Source: a virus. From it: a DNA stretch of 28,953 nt. Location: positions 1 to 28,953 of IMG/VR virus record IMGVR_UViG_3300025407_000092; one strand, 5' to 3'. Positions 7,176 to 13,732 of the stretch are shown here, piece after piece (position 1 is the first letter of the stretch; each line of letters starts with the position of its first letter). The notes under the pieces were generated by a model. It had not been told where the DNA came from. It made no database searches and saw only the letters and a list, made by a program, of their open reading frames with translations. The translations under genes and the position numbers were made by a program.

Positions 7176-7787
7176 CTATTTATCACTACTTCCAATCTTA
7201 TCTTTCAGAATAGTTTTAAACTTTTTCTTATCATAAGATAGAAACGGTGAATACTTCTCACACTTCATACGGAAGTTTGGCCATATTATATCATCTTCAA
7301 TTTTTTCATTCCACATAACAAAGAATTTCATAATATCATTTAATATAACCAAAGTTTCCAATGAAATGTCTTCCTGCATTGTTGCCTTAAGCAACATTGG
7401 ATAATCACCAGATGACACAGAAAGAAGTTCATTAGGTGTTTTTACTTTATCCAACAATAACATTATATCATTCTCAAAGGTATATGTCAAGCTTTGAGTA
7501 ATCTTTTGCCATCTTTTATAATTGTCTTCTGCTTCAGGTGTAAGCAGTTCTCTAGCCCAATTACCTTTACCTACTATAAAATTAGAAACATAAAAGTTTT
7601 TCAATTCTTCTATTGAGTATTTTCTAGATAACTTATAGAAAGAAAATCTTTCTTTTTTGGTAGAGAATGTATTTTTGCTAACACTAGTCTTACCATGATA
7701 TTTAAAATAATCATAGGAGTTTGATGTAAAGTGCAACTTCAATGCATTATATAGAGCATAGGCTGCAAAGCCGGTGCCATCGTTCAT
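7176..7787 (-). CDS. 59: Helicase loader gp59
   Basis: 203 aa, against 217 in T4. All-helical, basic; the N-terminal segment GTGFAAYALYNALKLH, then DYFKYHGKTSVS and FSFYKLSRKYS match the gp59 pattern (T4 VIKYNWCMRVS, FFQKLSEKY). The later LSVSSGDYPMLLKATMQ and IIWPNFRMKCEKYSPFL also align in position. It loads the gp41 helicase on gp32-coated forks and bridges gp32. It overlaps gp33 by 4 nt (ATGA) and precedes gp32, exactly the T4 arrangement. A strong promoter lies inside its coding sequence and would feed gp32. Confidence 0.9.
   Translation of the reverse strand: MNDGTGFAAYALYNALKLHFTSNSYDYFKYHGKTSVSKNTFSTKKERFSFYKLSRKYSIEELKNFYVSNFIVGKGNWARELLTPEAEDNYKRWQKITQSLTYTFENDIMLLLDKVKTPNELLSVSSGDYPMLLKATMQEDISLETLVILNDIMKFFVMWNEKIEDDIIWPNFRMKCEKYSPFLSYDKKKFKTILKDKIGSSDK
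7177..7183 (-). promoter_or_regulatory. T4-late-like motif upstream of gp32
   Basis: ATAAATA within GATAAATAG, overlapping the gp59 stop codon, about 75 nt before the gp32 start. T4 gene 32 also has a late promoter, so the position is sensible, but a 7-mer in AT-rich DNA can arise by chance. Confidence 0.35.
7462..7490 (-). promoter_or_regulatory. Consensus promoter inside gp59, directed at gp32
   Basis: Leftward TTGACA (7490-7485), 17-nt spacer, TATAAT (7467-7462), preceded by GC as in the dispersed promoter family. Both hexamers are perfect consensus although embedded in coding sequence. Confidence 0.7.
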
Positions 7788-8005
7788 ATTGGTAATCTAG
7801 CGGTTTTCTTTAATAAGTTTAAATCTTCTGCTTCTGCTTTAATTTTTGCTTTGAGTGGTGGTGAAATGAGTGTTGCAGCCATTTCAACTTCTAATTGATT
7901 TTCTTTACAGTAATGACAGATAGCATCCATAACTGTTAGATTTTTTTCTGATGCAAACTTCTCAATCATAAAACTAAATTCTTTTATCTCATCTTTTGTC
8001 GGCAT
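7784..8005 (-). CDS. 33: Late-transcription coactivator gp33
   Basis: 73 aa, shorter than T4 gp33 (112) but like the compact versions in other T4-like phages: PTKDEIKEFSFMIEKFA, MDAICHYC, then LKAKIKAEAEDLN. gp33 binds RNA polymerase beta flap and couples the sliding clamp with late promoters; the late sigma gp55 is outside this window. Overlaps gp59 by 4 nt and the upstream 57-aa gene by 17 nt, so translation is coupled. Confidence 0.85.
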   Translation of the reverse strand: MPTKDEIKEFSFMIEKFASEKNLTVMDAICHYCKENQLEVEMAATLISPPLKAKIKAEAEDLNLLKKTARLPI

Positions 8006-8162
8006 ATTCTCTCAACTTCATAATTAATGTATCTAATTCACTTTCATGTATACTAAAACCTTTAGTATTTCTTGGTGGTAAACCAGAGTCAGGCGAATTA
8101 AACTCTGTTCTTAAAACTTTTAGGTATTCGCCTGCGTATGGTTTAATTTCAAATTCTATCAT
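7989..8162 (-). CDS. 57-aa protein upstream of gp33
   Basis: ATG 8162 to TGA 7989, starting in the TAATG overlap with the cell-wall hydrolase and ending inside gp33. Sequence begins MIEFEIKPYAGEYLKVL and ends with a helix (ESELDTLIMKLREYADKR). Beta strands followed by a C-terminal helix vaguely recall PC4-type single-strand binders, but that resemblance is weak and I do not recognise the family. Its place directly before gp33 suggests a role in late transcription or replication. T4 has dsbA here, and this protein is not obviously dsbA. Confidence 0.75.
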   Translation of the reverse strand: MIEFEIKPYAGEYLKVLRTEFNSPDSGLPPRNTKGFSIHESELDTLIMKLREYADKR

Positions 8163-8692
8163 TATATACTTGCATAAAATATGTGATGGCCAATCTTTGT
8201 AATAATGCCATGTTTATTCCAATGTGGATTAACATAGTCAGCATGATAAAACAAAGCATTTGATTTTTTAATCATATCATGTGATGTTGGCTTTGTCAAG
8301 GCTATATGAGCAATATACTTCGCTTCTTGCCATGTATATTCATCTAATTTAGTATTTACTTTAAAGCATGTCCATGTAAATTGACATACAGTTTCACCAT
8401 AGGTTGTTTTCTTTTGATAAACAACACCACAGATGCTACTAGGGAATTCAGGTTCTTTGGTTCGGTTTAGCGTCACTTGAGCAACTGCTAACTTACCTTC
8501 AAACGATTCATGGCCTGCCTCATAATAAATGTTTTTAGCAAGGCAATCCATTTCTTTAGTGTATTCACTTTCAACTTGAATTGATTGTATTTCTCTACTT
8601 ACTGATTTACTAAAACTTGGCATAGTATACATGAATATTGATAAACATAATACTATTACTACTGCTGATACTACTGAATTATTCTTTCTCAA
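8162..8692 (-). CDS. Cell-wall hydrolase, SleB/Hydrolase_2 family, exported
   Basis: 176 aa from a TTG start at 8692, chosen because AAAGGAG lies just upstream and the start restores a full signal sequence (MRKNNS, then VVSAVVIVLCLSIFMYTM). The hydrolase domain covers about 47-175: CLAKNIYYEAGHES with the family glutamate, VAQVTLNR, and FYHADYVNPHW. These enzymes cleave peptidoglycan (transglycosylase or amidase types are known). With a signal or signal-anchor it could act as a Sec-exported endolysin independent of a holin, or assist a separate lysis system. Shares TAATG with the 57-aa gene. Confidence 0.8.
   Translation of the reverse strand: MRKNNSVVSAVVIVLCLSIFMYTMPSFSKSVSREIQSIQVESEYTKEMDCLAKNIYYEAGHESFEGKLAVAQVTLNRTKEPEFPSSICGVVYQKKTTYGETVCQFTWTCFKVNTKLDEYTWQEAKYIAHIALTKPTSHDMIKKSNALFYHADYVNPHWNKHGIITKIGHHIFYASI
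8271..8299 (-). promoter_or_regulatory. Promoter inside the cell-wall hydrolase gene
   Basis: Leftward TTGACA (8299-8294), 17-nt spacer, TATGAT (8276-8271). It would drive the 57-aa gene, gp33, gp59 and gp32 separately from the hydrolase. Embedded in coding sequence, so unproven. Confidence 0.5.
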
Positions 8693-8716
8693 GATATTTC
8701 TCCTTTTTGAATAATG

Positions 8717-8742
8717 TTGGCGCCCATTAAAACAGGCGCCAA
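8717..8742 (-). other. GC-rich hairpin before the hydrolase gene
   Basis: Perfect 8-bp stem TTGGCGCC / GGCGCCAA with a 10-nt loop in the 70-nt gap between the 87-aa gene and the hydrolase. No T tract follows on the transcribed strand, so it is more likely an RNA-stability or processing element than a terminator. Confidence 0.6.
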
Positions 8743-8762
8743 GATAATCTCCAATTACGATT

Positions 8763-9026
8763 TTACTTTTTGATTTTTACTTCAGGTTGTGGAGTTTGTG
8801 AAACGAAATTATTAAGCACTTCTGCTTTTTTAATAATTGCATCTTCGGTTGGAAAATTAGGCAAATCTGGATGATTTGGTGATGTTGTGCCGGCAATTTG
8901 TGCCGCCGCAACTTCAGTTTGCCATTGTTGTTGTAAGATATCCTTTTGTGAGTGAAAGTCATCTAACAACATATCTTTTGCCATTTTTAATAGCTCAAGA
9001 CGAATTTCATACGGGGTCATGCTCAT
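8763..9026 (-). CDS. Conserved T4-like phage protein, unknown function
   Basis: 87 aa from ATG 9026 with AAAGGAG 8 nt upstream; the frame extends 19 codons further, but that part crosses a terminator hairpin. Begins MSMTPYEIRLELLKMAKDML, helical, and ends DLPNFPTEDAIIKKAEVLN with a Lys-rich tail. I recall this N-terminal signature from other T4-like phages of aquatic bacteria, without a function. It stands alone after a terminator, so it needs its own transcription; the late-like motif at 9096-9103 is the only candidate seen. Confidence 0.8.
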   Translation of the reverse strand: MSMTPYEIRLELLKMAKDMLLDDFHSQKDILQQQWQTEVAAAQIAGTTSPNHPDLPNFPTEDAIIKKAEVLNNFVSQTPQPEVKIKK

Positions 9027-9050
9027 AGTATTTCTCCTTTTGTGTGTGTG

Positions 9051-9081
9051 TAAAAAAATGGGAGATTTTATAGGTTCTCCC
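9051..9081 (-). terminator. Intrinsic terminator after the 47-aa secreted protein
   Basis: Leftward GGGAGA (9081-9076), 10-nt loop, TCTCCC (9065-9060), then A and seven T. Lies 22 nt after the stop of the 47-aa gene. Confidence 0.8.
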
Positions 9082-9095
9082 AAACCTTATATCTT

Positions 9096-9103
9096 TATTT
9101 ATA
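9096..9103 (-). promoter_or_regulatory. Exact T4 late promoter octamer TATAAATA
   Basis: The full octamer TATAAATA reads leftward directly after the stop codon of the 47-aa gene. Its expected start (about 9090) lies just upstream of the terminator hairpin, so a transcript would have to read through it to reach the 87-aa gene. Confidence 0.35.
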
Positions 9104-9247
9104 TTACTTTGCAGCTTTTGGTGCAGGTTTTGCAGCAGATTTAACCGCGGGTGCTTTTGCAGGTTTAGCAGGAGCTTTATCAGCTGCTAAAGAAGCGAAA
9201 GTAGCGAAACCGAAAGCAATCATTAATGCTAATGCTAACTTTTTCAT
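9104..9247 (-). CDS. 47-aa secreted Ala/Lys/Pro-rich protein
   Basis: ATG 9247, Shine-Dalgarno AAGGAG, TAA 9104-9106. A classic signal peptide (MKKLALALMIAFGFATFASLAA) is followed by a 25-residue mature part of Ala, Lys and Pro only (DKAPAKPAKAP and similar). A low-complexity basic periplasmic peptide of this sort could bind nucleic acid, LPS or peptidoglycan; no family is recognised. It has a near-perfect promoter and a terminator, so it forms a single-gene unit. Confidence 0.8.
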   Translation of the reverse strand: MKKLALALMIAFGFATFASLAADKAPAKPAKAPAVKSAAKPAPKAAK

Positions 9248-9274
9248 ACCATTTCTCCTTTTTTATTATGAACC

Positions 9275-9303
9275 ATTATATAACACTTTCTCAAGTTTGT
9301 CAA
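9275..9303 (-). promoter_or_regulatory. Consensus promoter of the 47-aa secreted protein
   Basis: Leftward TTGACA (9303-9298), 17-nt spacer, TATAAT (9280-9275), then GG. Both hexamers are exact consensus; ATG is 28 nt downstream. Confidence 0.9.
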
Positions 9304-9305
9304 CC

Positions 9306-9380
9306 TTAATTTTTAGGTGGTACACCAGTTTTAGAAGGTATGGTTGGTGCAGGTTTTTGTGGTTTATTTGGTGTTGCCAT
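9306..9380 (-). CDS. 24-aa Pro/Lys-rich microprotein
   Basis: ATG 9380 begins 1 nt after the stop of the HNH gene; TAA 9306-9308. Sequence MATPNKPQKPAPTIPSKTGV continues PPKN. No Shine-Dalgarno, so expression would rely on reinitiation after the HNH protein. Composition resembles the mature part of the adjacent 47-aa protein. It may be real or a chance short frame. Confidence 0.45.
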   Translation of the reverse strand: MATPNKPQKPAPTIPSKTGVPPKN

Positions 9381-9381
9381 A

Positions 9382-9846
9382 TTACTTAGCCTTTGGATCT
9401 ACATATTTTTTATATGCATCAATCCAGTTTGTTGAAATTGCTTTTTGTGCATCTGCTTGTGATATTTTACCAGCACACATTAAAGCGTGTAATTGATTTT
9501 CTAATTTATCTTTTTGATGAGCATTTTTATCACCATCAAATGGTTGAGGCCATAAATTAGCAACATCATTTGAACCACCAAGTTCTAATGAGATAAGATG
9601 GTCAACTTCACAACCTTCTTTACCTGAGCAATAGCCTTCATGATTTTTTACATTATAATTAGCATATACTTGTTTCTTTGTTGCTTCGGTTACATTTCTA
9701 ACTGTAGTTGTTGTAAATCCTTTAGCACAAATAACTGCTGCTGTTAATTTTGGATCAGGTTTACCTGGTGTTACTTTTGCATTTGGTAAAATATCAGCGT
9801 GAGCAATGCCTGCTGATAATAATGCTACGAATAATAACTTTTTCAT
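9382..9846 (-). CDS. Secreted HNH-type nuclease-like protein
   Basis: 154 aa. Signal peptide MKKLLFVALLSAGIAHA, then a mature domain with CEVDHLISLELGGSNDVANL, WPQP and NAHQKDKLENQLH, the beta-beta-alpha metal fold of HNH enzymes (D-H, N, H), and three further cysteines for disulphides. Exported HNH proteins of this type occur in phages and bacteria without settled roles; plausible jobs are degrading DNA in the periplasm, excluding superinfecting phage DNA, or scavenging nucleotides. Starts in an ATGA overlap with the upstream exonuclease. Confidence 0.7.
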   Translation of the reverse strand: MKKLLFVALLSAGIAHADILPNAKVTPGKPDPKLTAAVICAKGFTTTTVRNVTEATKKQVYANYNVKNHEGYCSGKEGCEVDHLISLELGGSNDVANLWPQPFDGDKNAHQKDKLENQLHALMCAGKISQADAQKAISTNWIDAYKKYVDPKAK

Positions 9847-10499
9847 ATTTTTCCTTTATAAAAATTAATTGCCTTCACAAGACCTTCTATATAGTCTTCC
9901 GTTTTTTGCTTGTAGATAAAAGGTCCACCATTTTCTACTGCCATGATAATGACCAAATTATTTATTGGTTCACCTATCAATTCTTCATACATTAAGGCAT
10001 ATGCTGCTGTTTGCCAAAAGTAATCTTGAATTTCTTCTAAATCTTTAACTCGTTTAGATGTTTTAAAGTCAATGACTGATAAATCTAATTCAAAGTCAGC
10101 AATACAATCAACACGACCTGCTACACCTAACTTCTCTGACCATAATGCCTGTTCTTGATATCTAATGTTATCTATACGATTGAGATATGGCTTAATAGAT
10201 AAAAACATTTCTTGAGCATCAGGCATAATTTCACCTAATGGTTCATTATTAAGATATCTCTCGCATAGTGTATGAACATTGGTACCACGATTAGATGCTT
10301 TCTTTGATATAGCATTAGCAACATCATGACCAACCCTATCACGCCATCTCTGTATAGATTCTTTCTTTAAAGCACCTAATACAGTTGTGATTGATGGTAA
10401 CTTCTGACCATTAGGTGAGATATAAAATCTACCTTTAGATGTGGTTTCAGATTCTAAATTGGGTAATACTTTTGGCGGACAATAATTAAATGTTACCAT
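9843..10499 (-). CDS. PD-(D/E)XK exonuclease, Cas4/RecB-nuclease-like
   Basis: 218 aa. Motifs in order: RGTNVHTLCERYL (H), GVAGRVDCIADF (D), LSVIDFKTSKR (D-x-K core) and YFWQTAAYALMYEE (QxxxY), the layout of the Cas4/RecB nuclease clade. N-terminal PSITTVLGALKK is typical of phage members that also open with a Tyr/Pro region. The likely role is 5'-3' or end resection in recombination or host DNA breakdown. ATGA overlap with the HNH gene; overlaps the next gene upstream by 7 nt. No Cys cluster for a Fe-S centre, unlike classic Cas4. Confidence 0.8.
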   Translation of the reverse strand: MVTFNYCPPKVLPNLESETTSKGRFYISPNGQKLPSITTVLGALKKESIQRWRDRVGHDVANAISKKASNRGTNVHTLCERYLNNEPLGEIMPDAQEMFLSIKPYLNRIDNIRYQEQALWSEKLGVAGRVDCIADFELDLSVIDFKTSKRVKDLEEIQDYFWQTAAYALMYEELIGEPINNLVIIMAVENGGPFIYKQKTEDYIEGLVKAINFYKGKI

Positions 10500-10768
10500 T
10501 CTCTAGGTGCTTTTGTTTTGTGACCATCTTTGATTGTGTTTTGACCAACTTGTTCTTTCATTCTACCAATAACATACTTCTCAAATGTAGAATCAGCCTT
10601 ACCTGTGCCAGGTGTATTTAATCTCATACCGTCAGATAGAATAGGTGTGCCTGAATGATGCCTAATGTGTGTAGGATTATCAATTAAGTATTGGTCTAAT
10701 TCTGTATAAGACATTTTCTTTTCAAATATCTCATCTGTTTCTGTATTCTTAAACTCATAGTTGGGCAT
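10493..10768 (-). CDS. FmdB-like small protein without zinc cysteines
   Basis: 91 aa from ATG 10768 (CCGGAG upstream); the earlier frame start only overlaps the preceding gene. N-terminus MPNYEFKNTETDEIFEKKMS has the strand pattern of FmdB-type zinc ribbons (MPxYEYxC) but lacks the cysteines. The C-terminal half is Lys/Gly-rich. Similar proteins are common in T4-like phages; function unknown. Confidence 0.7.
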   Translation of the reverse strand: MPNYEFKNTETDEIFEKKMSYTELDQYLIDNPTHIRHHSGTPILSDGMRLNTPGTGKADSTFEKYVIGRMKEQVGQNTIKDGHKTKAPREW

Positions 10769-11318
10769 TATACCACTCCGGAATTGGTCTAGAATTAATT
10801 TTTCCTTGCCATGAAGCAAGATGTGTTTTATTGTTTATATAGTAATTTCTGTAGGACGCCAAAGAATTTCCTGCTATCTTCACCGCATCAGGCATAGCTG
10901 GTGTTGGTTCGGTAAAGTTAGCATTAGGTATATTCTTTGGTGTGTTCCAAAATAACTTATCAACTAGTCCTATCTGTTCACACTTATGGACTTTACCATA
11001 ACGATAGGTATATTCTTTACATAGTTCTTTGAGTAGTTTACTTAACCAGATATAGTTTGAATTACTATGGCGACACCAGATAGCGGATGGATGGTTGATG
11101 TGTGTTGCTGAATACAAAATAGTTTCACGGTCATCAGATAGAATCCAACGCTTAACATTACGATTAGTTTTTGATTTTACAGTTACTTCTTGGCCATCTA
11201 ATACACGGTGGGCCGTGGATAAAAGCTGGGAATATTCTAAAATCATTTTTATACAATGTTTATCGTTGTGCATTTGCGCACAAACGGTTTCGTCTTTATC
11301 TAGGTAAAATATATTCAT
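10755..11318 (-). CDS. Conserved phage protein, sometimes labelled pyrimidine-dimer glycosylase-like
   Basis: 187 aa. Opens MNIFYLDKDETVCAQMHNDK followed by HCIKMILEYSQLLSTAHR, and contains INHPSAIWCR, YIWLSKLLKELCKEYTYRYG and LASWQGK. This conserved His/Lys/Trp-rich protein is widespread in phages and I recall it carrying DNA-repair-type labels, but it is not recognisably T4 DenV. Function uncertain. The start ATG lies 9 nt after a -10 hexamer and lacks a Shine-Dalgarno, so the mRNA looks leaderless. The last 14 nt overlap the next gene. Confidence 0.65.
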   Translation of the reverse strand: MNIFYLDKDETVCAQMHNDKHCIKMILEYSQLLSTAHRVLDGQEVTVKSKTNRNVKRWILSDDRETILYSATHINHPSAIWCRHSNSNYIWLSKLLKELCKEYTYRYGKVHKCEQIGLVDKLFWNTPKNIPNANFTEPTPAMPDAVKIAGNSLASYRNYYINNKTHLASWQGKINSRPIPEWYNAQL

Positions 11319-11326
11319 AATGTAAA

Positions 11327-11354
11327 GGATAACACAATACTGCTGTTATGTCAA
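11327..11354 (-). promoter_or_regulatory. Promoter with 16-nt spacer, leaderless start
   Basis: Leftward TTGACA (11354-11349), 16-nt spacer, TTATCC (11332-11327). The -10 is poor, but a similar TATCCT appears at 26257. The downstream ATG at 11318 is about at the expected transcription start. Confidence 0.6.
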
Positions 11355-11356
11355 GT

Positions 11357-11659
11357 TTATTTTCTAGCAAAAATATGTTTAATCTTTTCCCAAAGTGTTC
11401 TTTCTTCAGCAAGTAATTTATCTCCTGCTGTGTTTAATTCACCTTGTAATGTATTAACATTCTTTTTGAGAGCATTAACGATGGTAAGCAATTCTTTATG
11501 TTTTACTAATTCATTATTAATATAACCAACAATATCATTAGAAACATTAGATAGTCCTGCATGAAATGCTGGTGCTTCTGGTGCAGCTGGTGCTGGTGTA
11601 GCTTCAGGTGCTGGTGTTGCTGTCACTTCAGGTGTTGCTTGTTGAATATCATCTGCCAT
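11357..11659 (-). CDS. 100-aa protein with Ala/Pro-rich N-terminus and coiled coil
   Basis: Shine-Dalgarno AAGGAG. Residues 1-31 are an Ala/Pro/Thr/Glu linker (TPAPEATPAPAAPEAPA); residues about 35-90 are amphipathic helix with heptads (LLTIVNALKKNVNTLQGEL); basic C-terminus ending IKHIFARK. No family recognised. Layout suggests an oligomerising helix with a flexible tail, possibly virion or membrane associated. Follows purD by 18 nt. Confidence 0.75.
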   Translation of the reverse strand: MADDIQQATPEVTATPAPEATPAPAAPEAPAFHAGLSNVSNDIVGYINNELVKHKELLTIVNALKKNVNTLQGELNTAGDKLLAEERTLWEKIKHIFARK

Positions 11660-11677
11660 AATTTTCTCCTTAATTAA

Positions 11678-12997
11678 TTAATATTTCCAATCTTTACAAT
11701 AACCAAGTTTGTGTAATTTTTTCAATGCATCATCACATTTATCACCGATATCGGTTCTATGATGTTCATCGTTACCAAACTTAACTTTATCGACAATATC
11801 ATAAGCTTTATCTTTTGCCTCTGATACTGTATCACCTACTCCTGTGCAAACAACAATATAACTACCTGCTGTTCCCCATTCATAGGCTTCTTCATCTAAC
11901 ACACCATCGACCATTTTAACTGTCTTTGATAGTTTCACTTCACAAGGATGAATAAATTTATAATCATCACCTTCTGCTTTCTCTGTTAAAACAGGGAAGT
12001 CTAGGTATGATTCTTCTTCGTTTTTGTTGTGTGGGAAATCTGAATTTGCCATTACAACACCAACACAAGTTTTAAAATCCACTTCTAATGTGTTTTTACC
12101 TTTAACACAATCTAAAATCCATTCTGCTGGGTCACCTTTATGTAAAGGTTGTTGAATATTCCACATAGGATATCCAGGTCTTGCTGTCCATTCCATTGGC
12201 CATGGTGTACCATCTTTCTCATCAATGATACAATTCATATCTAGCATACCAACATAACCAATCTTGTGTAAGGTGTCTGCCATTGGTTTGAGTAGCATAT
12301 CTGCTAGTTTAGATTGTTTGGTGTAACGGATAACTGTTCCCATCTCTCCTGTGTTTACACCAAGGTCTTTGTTCATATGTTTCTTATGTTCAAAACCTTC
12401 TGCAAAGAATGGCATCCAACCTGCTGGGCCAAATATACCAGTCACACATAGTTCAATACCAGGTCTAAATTCTTGTAGAATAAACTTACCGGTACCGCCA
12501 CCTTTTTCTTTATGTTTCATTAAGAAACCAATCATATCTGCCTCATCTTTGGCAACATATGATAATGTCTTGTCTTCTTCTTCACCTATTGGTTTAGAAA
12601 CCCAACGACCACCATGTTCTTTTACGAATTGAATGGCTGCATCATAATTACTGAATGGGTGTGATGGTATAACTTTACCACCAAAGTCTTCAATTACTTT
12701 TTGACCATACATACGGTCTAATTCTAGTTTAGCTGCTCGTTTACCTGGTCCAAATATAGGATAACCTTTCTTAATATACTCATCAATTTCATCCATCATT
12801 TCGAGGTTATCTGATGAGAATATCAAATCGGCAACATCCATATACTTGCGCCAATTGGTAATCTTGTCTACAAGGCCTTCACCTATATGGGAAGACCTTG
12901 AGCCTTTGGTATACAATTTGACTGTGTGTCCGGCAGCAACACAGCGTAAGCACCAGTCTAAAGTTAATGCTGGTGGATCAAGAACGAGAATAAGCAT
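11678..12997 (-). CDS. purD: Phosphoribosylamine-glycine ligase-like ATP-grasp enzyme
   Basis: 439 aa, close to the usual length of about 430. N-terminal Rossmann-like part (LILVLDPPALTLDWC) differs from the canonical GxGGREHA start. ATP-grasp features follow: WVSKPIGEEEDKTLSYV, FILQEFRPGIELCVTG, then HKKHMNKDLGVNTGEMGTV (canonical NTGGMG) and WPMEWTARPGYP. PurD makes glycinamide ribonucleotide, step two of purine synthesis, so it would act as an auxiliary metabolic gene raising nucleotide supply. The altered N-terminus leaves open another ATP-grasp substrate. Shine-Dalgarno AGGA precedes the ATG. Confidence 0.75.
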   Translation of the reverse strand: MLILVLDPPALTLDWCLRCVAAGHTVKLYTKGSRSSHIGEGLVDKITNWRKYMDVADLIFSSDNLEMMDEIDEYIKKGYPIFGPGKRAAKLELDRMYGQKVIEDFGGKVIPSHPFSNYDAAIQFVKEHGGRWVSKPIGEEEDKTLSYVAKDEADMIGFLMKHKEKGGGTGKFILQEFRPGIELCVTGIFGPAGWMPFFAEGFEHKKHMNKDLGVNTGEMGTVIRYTKQSKLADMLLKPMADTLHKIGYVGMLDMNCIIDEKDGTPWPMEWTARPGYPMWNIQQPLHKGDPAEWILDCVKGKNTLEVDFKTCVGVVMANSDFPHNKNEEESYLDFPVLTEKAEGDDYKFIHPCEVKLSKTVKMVDGVLDEEAYEWGTAGSYIVVCTGVGDTVSEAKDKAYDIVDKVKFGNDEHHRTDIGDKCDDALKKLHKLGYCKDWKY

Positions 12998-13039
12998 TTA
13001 AATTCCTAAGGTATGAGTTAATTTACCTTATTATTTAGT

Positions 13040-13303
13040 TTATTCCAATGTGCCTGCTTGTGCTTTTAAACTCTTAATTCTCTTTGCAATATCTTCTGAT
13101 GATACAGTTTGCATTGCGAATTGTTTGAATTGGTCGTAAGAATCTCTGACCTTGATTGATGTTTTGCCGCCTACAGCAGCTGAATCAGAAATGAATAATG
13201 CACAACCACCATCACGGAGTGGAGCAATCTCAATCACTTCATCTAAATTTAAAATTACTTTACAATTTTTCTCAACTGATTCTACTTCAATAAATAACGC
13301 CAT
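13040..13303 (-). CDS. 87-aa small beta-rich protein, unknown
   Basis: Shine-Dalgarno GGAGAG. The N-terminal half is beta-rich (ALFIEVES, CKVILNLDEVIEIAPL, GCALFI), the pattern of FlbD-like small proteins with LN-x-D-x-I; the C-terminal half is helical and basic. A similar layout occurs in the 74-aa protein at 15229-15453. Function unknown. Starts 1 nt after the preceding 54-aa gene. Confidence 0.75.
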   Translation of the reverse strand: MALFIEVESVEKNCKVILNLDEVIEIAPLRDGGCALFISDSAAVGGKTSIKVRDSYDQFKQFAMQTVSSEDIAKRIKSLKAQAGTLE

Positions 13304-13304
13304 T

Positions 13305-13469
13305 TTACTCTCCTTCAGGTTTAATAATATCTTTAAGTTTAACGAATTTCATTTTTGCTGCTGACATCTCAGCTGACATCATCATCTTTTTCCAAATTGC
13401 TCTTTTCTCACCTTTAAGACTTGATAGTAACCTTTTGGTAGATTTTGACATATTATAATTTGAACCCAT
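13305..13469 (-). CDS. 54-aa basic, Met-rich microprotein
   Basis: ATG 13469 (TAATG overlap with the upstream gene) to TAA 13305. Sequence MGSNYNMSKSTKRLLSSLKG, then EKRAIWKKMMMSAEMSAAKM and KFVKLKDIIKPEGE. Highly basic helix; Shine-Dalgarno AGGAAG. Its end supplies the Shine-Dalgarno of the next gene. Possible nucleic-acid binder; no family. Confidence 0.7.
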   Translation of the reverse strand: MGSNYNMSKSTKRLLSSLKGEKRAIWKKMMMSAEMSAAKMKFVKLKDIIKPEGE

Positions 13470-13732
13470 TATCTTCCTCTTGTTTCTGTTTTATCACAAT
13501 CAGATAACCTGACCAATAAAACATCTGTTGTATTTAGTGGCTTGACAAAATAACATTCATTATTGACCGACCATACTAAATGATTTTGAATACCTTTTTC
13601 AAAGGTGCCATTGAAACCACCTTTAGGTATTAAATAATAAGCTATATTTAAAAGAATAATTGCAAGAAATATTCCAATAATTAACAAGTTCGATGCAATC
13701 CATCTTGATACATTTTTAACTGTTGTTACCAT
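13469..13732 (-). CDS. 87-aa single-pass membrane protein
   Basis: Residues 12-34 (WIASNLLIIGIFLAIILLNI) form one strong TM helix after a short basic N-terminus; the remaining 50 residues (two Cys) would face the periplasm. TAATG overlap at both ends. Unknown function; one of a run of TM microproteins here. Confidence 0.75.
   Translation of the reverse strand: MVTTVKNVSRWIASNLLIIGIFLAIILLNIAYYLIPKGGFNGTFEKGIQNHLVWSVNNECYFVKPLNTTDVLLVRLSDCDKTETRGR

Noticed and set aside
7996-8202. 68-codon plus-strand frame over 8.0-8.2 kb
   Set aside because: It is antisense to the well-placed 57-aa gene that has TAATG coupling and overlaps gp33.
9038-9050. Short TG/CA dinucleotide run before the 87-aa gene
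   Set aside because: Only five units; too short to be a meaningful variable repeat, and it sits in a normal leader.
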